6,334 nucleotides of DNA from assembly GCA_005888395.1 (NCBI GenBank), contig VAXF01000215.1, forward strand, positions 257 to 6,590, in the 5' to 3' direction. Numbering within the stretch: position 1 is the stretch's first letter; each line of letters opens with the position of its first letter. The position numbers and the translations under genes are program-made. The stretch is from Actinomycetota bacterium (GTDB taxonomy: Bacteria > Actinomycetota > Acidimicrobiia > Acidimicrobiales > AC-25). A model generated the notes under the pieces. It worked only from the letters and a program-made list of their open reading frames with translations. It made no database searches and was not told where the DNA came from. Below, piece by piece: positions 1 to 5,280 of this stretch.

Positions 1-600
1 CCCTCGCCGGCGCAGGGCCTGCAGCCGCCCCGGCATGTCGGGAGCGGTGAGCAGGCTGCCGTTGGACGAGAACGGGTTGGCGCCGAGCATCAGCAGGTAG
101 TCGGTCCTGTCGACGTCGGGAACGGGGATGGTGATGCCGGTGCCGAACATGTAGCCGGCCGCGACCTGCTTCGGCATCTGGTCGAGCGTCGCCGCCGAGA
201 AGCGGTTCTCGGTGCCGAGGGCGCGCAGCAGCGGCCCGAGGTAGAAGGCGCCGGCCAGGCTGTGCGCCGTGGGGTTCCCGATGTAGACGCCGACGGCGTT
301 GCGGCCGTACCGCTCGACGAGTGGCGGGAGCCGGTTCGCGACCTCGGCGAATGCCTCGTCCCACGTGGTCGGGACGAGCCGGCCGTCCCGCTTCAGGAGC
401 GGCGTCCGAACCCGGTCGGGGTCGTCGTGGAGCTGCTCGAGGGTCGAGCCCTTGGGGCAGATGAACCCGTGGCTGAAAACGTCCTCGCGGTCGCCCCGGA
501 TGCGCACCACCCGGTCGCCGCGCGTCGTCACCTCGAGCCCGCAGGTCGCCTCGCACAGCGGGCAGGTCCGGTAGCTCGTCGCCAGGCTCTGGTCGCTCAC
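1..600 (-). CDS. Molybdopterin-dependent oxidoreductase (formate dehydrogenase / nitrate reductase superfamily), N-terminal part
   Basis: The first 200 residues of a large bis-MGD molybdenum enzyme; the rest lies beyond the left edge. The N-terminal [4Fe-4S] domain is clear: C13-x2-C16-x3-C20-x27-C48, followed by P49-K50-G51, where the lysine is the usual electron-relay residue between cluster and pterin. The motif TTWDEAF (78-84) and the segment DYLLMLGANP (167-176) match the following Mo-pterin domain. Lining up N132 with the asparagine before Sec140 of E. coli FdhH puts D140 at the molybdenum-ligand position; there is no Cys or Sec between 49 and 200. The substrate cannot be told from this fragment. 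There is no signal peptide or twin-arginine motif, so it is probably cytoplasmic. The GTG start at 600 gives a normal lead before the first cysteine; an in-frame GTG overlapping the ferredoxin stop would add 15 residues. The ferredoxin gene 38 nt upstream is probably in the same operon and may be its electron partner (inference). Confidence 0.9.
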   Translation of the reverse strand, partial: MSDQSLATSYRTCPLCEATCGLEVTTRGDRVVRIRGDREDVFSHGFICPKGSTLEQLHDDPDRVRTPLLKRDGRLVPTTWDEAFAEVANRLPPLVERYGRNAVGVYIGNPTAHSLAGAFYLGPLLRALGTENRFSAATLDQMPKQVAAGYMFGTGITIPVPDVDRTDYLLMLGANPFSSNGSLLTAPDMPGRLQALRRRG

Positions 601-638
601 CGCCCGCAGGCTAAGCCGGAGTGCGAGAGGTGGGCCGG

Positions 639-872
639 TCACACCTCGAGGAAGATGCACTCGCCCGGGCAGTCGTCCGCCGCGTGCACGACGTTGCGGT
701 TCAGACGAGGCGGGACGGTGGCCAGCCCCTCGGCCATGCCGGGGTCGTTGTGGACGCAGGAGCCGTCCTTCACATAGGCGATCCCGTCCTCGAGCAGGGT
801 GAAGACCTCCGGGCAGTGGTCGGTGCACAGCCCGTCCCCGGTGCAGAGGTCCTGGTCGATCCACACCCGCAT
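639..872 (-). CDS. Small single-cluster ferredoxin
   Basis: A 77-residue soluble electron carrier. The cluster motif is C10-x2-D13-x2-C16-x3-C20-P, with a distal C68-P, the arrangement of single-cluster ferredoxins such as that of Pyrococcus furiosus, where Asp replaces the second cysteine. By that family C10, C16 and C68 bind the cluster, with D13 as a possible fourth ligand, so either [3Fe-4S] or [4Fe-4S] is possible. C20, C39 and C72 are extra; a disulfide between two of them is conceivable but not shown. The protein is acidic and has no membrane segment. The ATG at 872 places the start nine residues before the first cysteine, as is usual; the Shine-Dalgarno sequence is weak. The gene leads a likely operon with the molybdopterin oxidoreductase and is divergent from nudC. 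Similar ferredoxins serve cytochrome P450s, but no P450 gene is in view, so the oxidoreductase is the more likely partner. Confidence 0.92.
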   Translation of the reverse strand: MRVWIDQDLCTGDGLCTDHCPEVFTLLEDGIAYVKDGSCVHNDPGMAEGLATVPPRLNRNVVHAADDCPGECIFLEV

Positions 873-946
873 CCGACCCAGCCTACTGGCGCTCGGGCCC
901 GCGCTCCGGCGGGCGAGGGCAGGCTGGCCGCCGCGGTGCGGGGCCG

Positions 947-954
947 GCTATAGC
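947..954. promoter_or_regulatory. Palindromic TATA patch in the ferredoxin/nudC divergent gap
   Basis: GCTATAGC is a perfect 8-bp palindrome, extended by CC and GG at one remove on each side. It is the only AT-rich patch in the 109-nt gap between the two divergent starts. TATAGC could act as a -10 element on either strand, or the palindrome as an operator. No convincing -35 element accompanies it, so this is a weak call. Confidence 0.2.
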
Positions 955-981
955 TGGACCATCGAGGACGGAACCGGGTTC

Positions 982-1809
982 GTGTCGTTGGTCGACCCGC
1001 CCGACGGGCTGGCCGGGTCGGCCCGGTGGTTCTGCGTGCGGACGGGCGAGGTGCTCGTCGTGCCGCGTGCGGGCGCCGGCGGCGCGCTCGTCCCGGAGGC
1101 GGAGGACGCAGTGACGCTCGGACTGGCCACCGAGGAGCCGCTGTTCCTCGGCATGCTCGACGGCGTGGCGTGCTGGGCGGTGGACGTGCCAGCGGACGGC
1201 GAGCCGCCTCCCGGCGCCCGGTTCGAGGCCCTCCGGGCCCTCTACCCACAGGTCGACGAGCGGGACTGGGTGCTGGCCGGGCGGGCCGTCCAGCTCGTCG
1301 AGTGGCGCCGCACGCACCGGTTCTGCGGGCGATGCGGGACCGACACGGCGCCTGTGGCGGGGGAGCGGGCCAGGCGTTGCCCGGCGTGCGGCCTCCTCGC
1401 CTTCCCGCGGCTCTCCCCGGCGATCATCGTCCTGGTCGAGCGCGAGGGCGAGATCCTGCTGGCCAACGGCCGGGGCTTCGGTGTCCCGATGTACAGCACC
1501 CTGGCCGGGTTCGTGGAGCCGGGCGAGACCTTGGAGGAGGCGGTGGCCCGGGAGGTGCGGGAGGAGGTCGGCGTGCGCGTCGAGGGCATCCGCTACTTCG
1601 GGAGCCAGCCCTGGCCGTTCCCCAACTCCCTGATGATCGGGTTCACCGCCCGGTGGGCGGGCGGCGAGATCGACATCGACGAGCGCGAGATCGCCGACGC
1701 GGCATGGTTCCGCCCCACCGACCTTCCCATGATCCCGCCGCCGATGAGCATTGCCCGGCGACTGATCGACTCGTTCGTGGCCCGGGTCTCCCAGTACGGG
1801 GACTTGTGA
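982..1809 (+). CDS. nudC: NAD(H) pyrophosphatase / NAD-cap hydrolase NudC
   Basis: A Nudix hydrolase that splits NADH or NAD to NMN(H) and AMP; E. coli NudC also removes NAD caps from RNA 5' ends. All family marks are present: a zinc ribbon with C115-x2-C118 and C133-x2-C136, the FPRLSPAIIVLV strand just after it, a complete Nudix box G-x5-E-x7-REV-x-EE-x-G-V at about 176-198, and the NudC-specific SQPWPFPNS at 208-216. The catalytic glutamates that bind metal are in the box. Length is 275 aa against 257 in E. coli. The open frame reaches back into the ferredoxin gene, but upstream of 982 there is no ATG, GTG or TTG until deep inside that gene, and the product from GTG 982 (SLVDPPDG) begins like the N-terminal domain of the family. 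TTG 988 is an alternative. Ribosome-site match is poor (GGA at 970-972). It appears to be a single-gene unit, cytoplasmic, convergent with the membrane protein gene downstream. Confidence 0.95.
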   Translation: MSLVDPPDGLAGSARWFCVRTGEVLVVPRAGAGGALVPEAEDAVTLGLATEEPLFLGMLDGVACWAVDVPADGEPPPGARFEALRALYPQVDERDWVLAGRAVQLVEWRRTHRFCGRCGTDTAPVAGERARRCPACGLLAFPRLSPAIIVLVEREGEILLANGRGFGVPMYSTLAGFVEPGETLEEAVAREVREEVGVRVEGIRYFGSQPWPFPNSLMIGFTARWAGGEIDIDEREIADAAWFRPTDLPMIPPPMSIARRLIDSFVARVSQYGDL

Positions 1810-1860
1810 AGACTTCGTGCCGCTATGCGGCCCAAACCCTTCACGGCCGAGCGAACCACA

Positions 1861-1883
1861 GGCAAGAGGGAGCTCCCCTTCCC
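1861..1883. terminator. Weak bidirectional hairpin between convergent genes
   Basis: The 85-nt gap between the nudC stop (1809) and the minus-strand stop at 1895 holds a short inverted repeat around the perfect palindrome GGGAGCTCCC (1868-1877), which can extend through AAG/CTT with one bulged A. A second small stem, GCCGC-TAT-GCGGC, lies at 1819-1831. Neither is followed by a T run on either strand. Position between converging genes suits a terminator, but stability is modest. Confidence 0.25.
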
Positions 1884-1894
1884 CCCTCGTCGGC

Positions 1895-2380
1895 TCAGGC
1901 GGTGCGGTAGAGCAGCAGGCCGAGGCCGGACACGACGACGCCGGCGGTGACGATGTCGACGGGCTGCCACCGGAAGGCGCCGCCCTCGGCCACGGCCACT
2001 GCGGCGATCGTGACGGCGAACCAGCCGAGGGTCTGGAGGAACGCCGAGTGCACGCCGAGCTCGCCGGCGAACCGGATGACCGCCCAGTAGGCGACGACAC
2101 CGACGAGGAAGCCGAGCCCGGACAGCGCGACCTCGCGCCATACGACCTGGCCCTGTGACCAGACGTGGGCGGCGTGCACGAATCCGCGGGAGTCGGCGTA
2201 GCCGGTCACCGCGGAGAGGGCGGTGACGAGCATGGCCGCCCGGCCCTTGCCCGACAAGGACGCGAGCAGGAATGAACCGCTCAGCCCGGCGAGCGTCGCT
2301 GCGACCAGCCCGAGCAGGATCACCACGCGGGGCGCCCCTGGCACCGAAGGCACTGCCGGCACGGAGGTCGCATCACTCAC
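1895..2380 (-). CDS. Small integral membrane protein, function unknown
   Basis: I do not recognise the family. The 161-residue product has a short Pro/Ser/Val-rich N-terminus and four clear hydrophobic segments at about 18-42, 83-103, 112-131 and 141-157, with a weaker one near 48-60. The two last segments, joined by a short EGGAFRWQP turn, vaguely resemble the final helices of EamA-type drug/metabolite transporters, too weakly to name it. There are no obvious catalytic or metal-binding residues. The GTG start overlaps the stop of the GGDEF-EAL gene in a GTGA arrangement and has no Shine-Dalgarno sequence, so it is probably translated by coupling and made together with that protein. This suggests, without proving, a shared role at the membrane. 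If the upstream gene's frame were intact its stop would be at 2373, giving an 8-nt overlap instead. Confidence 0.8.
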   Translation of the reverse strand: MSDATSVPAVPSVPGAPRVVILLGLVAATLAGLSGSFLLASLSGKGRAAMLVTALSAVTGYADSRGFVHAAHVWSQGQVVWREVALSGLGFLVGVVAYWAVIRFAGELGVHSAFLQTLGWFAVTIAAVAVAEGGAFRWQPVDIVTAGVVVSGLGLLLYRTA

Positions 2381-2498
2381 GGCCGGCGGGGTCGCCCGAG
2401 GGCACGGCGAAAGTCGGCAGTGCCTCCGTGGCCGATGTGGAATCGCCGAACGGCTCCACCGCGCTCAGCAACGCGGTGATGTCCTCGGCCGGCAGGGG
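2373..2498 (-). pseudogene. Out-of-frame genuine C-terminal tail of the EAL domain
   Basis: Read in the frame that starts with CCC at 2498, this stretch gives PLPAEDITALLSAVEPFGDS and a further 21 residues, ending in GRE and TGA at 2375-2373. The family expects GQG, then a five-residue Y-L-F-x-R stretch, then P-L/M-P. Here GGC of GQG (2502-2500) is followed by a single G and then the PLP codons, so about 14 nt encoding that stretch are missing. The break sits in the near-palindrome CAGGGCGCCCCTG (2505-2493), which can fold into a GC hairpin. This is a real deletion or an error in the sequence. Confidence 0.8.
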
Positions 2499-5187
2499 CG
2501 CCCTGGCCGAACTCGCAGCCCATCTCCCGCAACGCCTCCACCTGGGCGAACTCCTCGATTCCCTCCGCGACCGTCTCCAGGCTCAGGCTGCGCCCGAGCT
2601 GGGCGATGGTGCGGACGAGCTCGGCGCTGTGCGACTCGGTCGCCACCTTCTCGACGAAGGACCGGTCGACCTTCAGCACGTCGACCGGGAAGCGGGACAG
2701 GTACGACAGGGCCGAGTAGCCGGTGCCGAAGTCGTCGATGGCGAGCCGGACACCGAGGAACTTCAGGCGGCGGAGGAGCGCCACCGTGTCCATGGTCGAG
2801 TCCATGACCGTGCTCTCGGTCATCTCCAGCACGAGCGAGGCCGGCGTCAGGCCGGTCTCCGCCAGCGCCGCCTCGACCACGTTCAGCAGGGTCGGCGAGC
2901 CGAGCTGGCGGCTGGACAGGTTGACGGCGACCTTGAAGCGCGACCGCTCGTGCTCGGGCAGCGAACGCTGCCAGGCCGCGCCCTGTGCGCAGGCGTTCTT
3001 CAGCACCCACGCGCCGATGTCGGAGATGAGGCCGGTCTCCTCGGCCAGCGGGATGAAGTCGAGGGGCATGACGAGGCCGCGCTCGGGGTGGTGCCAGCGA
3101 ACGAGCGCCTCGACTCCGGCGATCTCGCAGGTCCGCAGGTCGAGGATCGGCTGGTAGTGGATCGTCAGCTGGTCGCGCTCGAGGGCGTGTCGGAGGTCGT
3201 TCTCGAGCTCGATCCGGCGGATGAGCGCCGAGTGCATGCTCGGCTCGTAGAGCTCGTAGCCGCCCTCACCGGTCGTCTTGGCCCGGTACATGGCGAGGTC
3301 GGCGTTGCGGAGGAGCTCGTCCGCCGTCTCCAGCCCCGAGTCCGCGACGGCGATCCCGGTGGAGGCTCGCACGAGCACCTCCCGGCTCTCGAGGACGAAG
3401 GGGTCCTGGAGCACGTCGCGGAGTCGCTGGCCCGTATGGACCGCCTCCTCGGCGCGCTCGATGCGCTCCAGCAGCACGGCGAACTCGTCGCCGCCCAGGC
3501 GGGCCACTGTGTCGCCGGGGCGCACGCTCGCCGACAGCCGCTGCGCCGCCTGGACGAGCAGCTCGTCGCCCACGGAGTGACCGAGGGCGTCGTTCACCGC
3601 CTTGAACCCGTCGAGGTCGAGGAAGAGCACCGCGAGATCGGTGGCGTCCCTGCTCCTCGACTCCAGCGCGTGGGTGACGCGGTCCCGGAAGAGCGCCCTG
3701 TTGGCCAGCCCGGTCAAGGCGTCGTGGAACGCCTGGTGCGAGAGCTGCTCCTCCAGCCGCTTGCGCTCGCTGGTGTCCCGGGTGTTGAGGACGAGCCCGC
3801 GCACCGCGGGGTCGTCGACGAGCGACGTGATGGTGGACTCGGTGTCGCACCAGTCGCCGTACTGGTTCCGGACCTTCACCTCGAGCTCGGTGGTGGAACC
3901 GGGCTGGGCGACCGCATGCCGCAGCGCGTCGTGGAGGCGGCTCGCCTCGCCCGGCGGGACGAGTGTGTCGATGAGCTGGCCTTGGAGGGACTCGGGTTCG
4001 TATCCGAAGACCCTCTTCACCGACGGCGTCTGGTACCGGATCACCCCTCGCGGGTCGACGACGGTGACGACGTCGGAGGAGTTCTGCACCAAGGACCGGA
4101 ACCACTGCTCCTGCTCGGCCAGCGTCAGCGTGCGGGCTCGCAGGTTGAGGGTGAGGCCGGTGTTCTCGAAGGTGGCGAGGATCTGGTGCCACACGACGAG
4201 GACGACCAGCGCGAGTAGGCCCCAGGCCATGAAGGGCCCGAGGAACTGCCGCGTGAGCTCTCGGTAGCCGCCGGCGCCGATCGCCAGCAGCACAGGGATG
4301 TACGGGGCGATGACCCCGACCGGCACGTTGTGCTCGGCCGCCTCGGCCGCCTCCTGCGTCTGGTCCGAGCGACGAGCGGCGAGGGCGAGGAGCATGTAGC
4401 CGACGAACCAGCCGACGTCGATCGGGTGGCCCGAGAAGTACGTCTTCTTCAGGGTGAGGAAGGCGAACCCGGAGTCGGCGACCGCGCTGGACACCGACCC
4501 GGCCGCGAGGAGCAGGAGCGTCACCATGGGCAGCCCGGCCCGGAACCGGGTCCGGGCGATGATCACGATGGCAACGCTGGCGCAGACGACGTCGCCGAGG
4601 GGGTAAGCCAGGCTGATGACGCGTGCCAGGAGCGTGTCACCGCCCGCCCGCATGGTGGCCTCGAGGACGACCTCCCAGCTCACGAGGAGGAGGGCGACGG
4701 CGACGACGATCCCGTCGAGTACCGTCCGGGCGACTCCCGCCGCCTGGCGGGGCCCGCTCGACAGGAGGAGCAGGCCGGCCACGAGGAGCGGGACGGCGGC
4801 CAGGTACCCGAGGTCGGCGTAGGAGGGGAACGGGACGTCGCGGCCGCGGAAGCACTCGTAGTACGTCCAGATGACCTGGCCACAGGACCAGGACAGCGCG
4901 GAGGCGCCCAGGAGGACCCACGGAGTGCGGAGCCGGCCGCGCTCTCGGACAGCGCGTTCGAAGCAAGCCGCCGCGCCGAGGAACGCCATCAGGGCGAGGG
5001 CGACGTCCGAGATCCACTGGCGGGTGAGCGAGGATCCGACGTGCAGTGCGAGTATTCCGGAGAAGGCGGCGACCACCAGCGCGGCGGCCACCACCTGAAG
5101 TCGCCATCGACGGGCGCGCGAGTTCGGCACGGCGCTGTTGTCGACCCGTACTGGCCTCGGGTTGAGTCGGTACCTCGGCGAGCGCAC
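2377..5187 (-). CDS. Membrane-bound PAS-GGDEF-EAL cyclic di-GMP synthase/phosphodiesterase, frameshifted near its C-terminus
   Basis: A 936-residue bifunctional signalling protein. Residues 30-336 form about ten membrane helices, a sensor region containing the segment DVPFPSYADLGYL after helix 3. A PAS domain follows (about 357-470), opening with WFRSLVQNSSDVV and ending with DTSERKRLEE. The GGDEF domain (about 480-645) has DALTGLANR (489-497), an intact GGDEF (565-569) and the product-inhibition I-site R556-PG-D559 five residues before it, so diguanylate cyclase activity with feedback is expected. The EAL domain (about 660-896) keeps E693-AL, N756, E788, D818-D819, K839, E875 and Q895, all the metal and catalytic positions. 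After GQG (894-896) the reading frame shifts: the annotated tail (897-936) is Arg/Gly-rich and foreign to the family, while the proper tail lies in another frame. The GTG at 5187 is chosen as the longest start; GTG 5130 is possible, and neither has a good ribosome site. The gene is divergent from the decarboxylase and coupled to the small membrane protein downstream. Confidence 0.93.
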   Translation of the reverse strand: MRSPRYRLNPRPVRVDNSAVPNSRARRWRLQVVAAALVVAAFSGILALHVGSSLTRQWISDVALALMAFLGAAACFERAVRERGRLRTPWVLLGASALSWSCGQVIWTYYECFRGRDVPFPSYADLGYLAAVPLLVAGLLLLSSGPRQAAGVARTVLDGIVVAVALLLVSWEVVLEATMRAGGDTLLARVISLAYPLGDVVCASVAIVIIARTRFRAGLPMVTLLLLAAGSVSSAVADSGFAFLTLKKTYFSGHPIDVGWFVGYMLLALAARRSDQTQEAAEAAEHNVPVGVIAPYIPVLLAIGAGGYRELTRQFLGPFMAWGLLALVVLVVWHQILATFENTGLTLNLRARTLTLAEQEQWFRSLVQNSSDVVTVVDPRGVIRYQTPSVKRVFGYEPESLQGQLIDTLVPPGEASRLHDALRHAVAQPGSTTELEVKVRNQYGDWCDTESTITSLVDDPAVRGLVLNTRDTSERKRLEEQLSHQAFHDALTGLANRALFRDRVTHALESRSRDATDLAVLFLDLDGFKAVNDALGHSVGDELLVQAAQRLSASVRPGDTVARLGGDEFAVLLERIERAEEAVHTGQRLRDVLQDPFVLESREVLVRASTGIAVADSGLETADELLRNADLAMYRAKTTGEGGYELYEPSMHSALIRRIELENDLRHALERDQLTIHYQPILDLRTCEIAGVEALVRWHHPERGLVMPLDFIPLAEETGLISDIGAWVLKNACAQGAAWQRSLPEHERSRFKVAVNLSSRQLGSPTLLNVVEAALAETGLTPASLVLEMTESTVMDSTMDTVALLRRLKFLGVRLAIDDFGTGYSALSYLSRFPVDVLKVDRSFVEKVATESHSAELVRTIAQLGRSLSLETVAEGIEEFAQVEALREMGCEFGQGAPAGRGHHRVAERGGAVRRFHIGHGGTADFRRALGRPRRP

Positions 5188-5280
5188 TGGTCAGGCGTCC
5201 GGCTGTCCACGTTCTCAAGCCGCGGGTGTGACGCGCCGAAGCACAGCTCCAAACGTCCTCGTTCCCTCCGGAGGTTCTCT
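5188..5280. promoter_or_regulatory. Divergent intergenic region, GGDEF-EAL gene and ornithine decarboxylase
   Basis: These 93 nt must carry the 5' signals of both genes unless leaderless starts or distant promoters are used. I see no convincing -35/-10 pair on either strand. The identifiable element is the decarboxylase ribosome site at the right end. Confidence 0.4.
5270..5274 (+). promoter_or_regulatory. Strong ribosome binding site that fixes the decarboxylase start
   Basis: GGAGG lies 6 nt before the GTG at 5281, the best Shine-Dalgarno match in the window. It is one arm of the perfect palindrome CCTCCGGAGG (5265-5274). Confidence 0.85.

Noticed and set aside
262..953. Overlapping plus-strand frames opposite the molybdenum enzyme and ferredoxin
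   Set aside because: The minus strand carries intact Fe-S motifs in both genes, so these frames are shadows.
1026..1910. A 294-codon plus-strand open frame within nudC in another frame
   Set aside because: It is a frame shadow: Gly/Arg repeats with no motifs, inside a well-supported gene.
883..2100. A 405-codon minus-strand open frame across nudC
   Set aside because: It is antisense to nudC, which has all family motifs, and it also crosses into the small membrane gene in another frame; composition is Pro/Arg/Gly-rich with no recognisable domain.
2329..2507. Near-identical GGGGCGCCC(C)TGGC words at 2329-2342 and 2495-2507 as a direct repeat or mobile-element footprint
   Set aside because: The words are short, differ by one base, and consist of low-complexity GC; no element or target duplication accompanies them.
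2487..2508. Programmed ribosomal frameshift to rejoin the EAL tail
   Set aside because: A change of frame here would still lack the conserved five residues after GQG, and there is no classic slippery heptamer. A deletion explains the data better.
2272..4218. A 648-codon plus-strand open frame opposite the GGDEF-EAL gene
   Set aside because: It is the antisense of a gene with unmistakable GGDEF and EAL motifs; its product is Arg/Glu/Gly/Leu-rich without any domain, as expected where high GC content makes stops rare.
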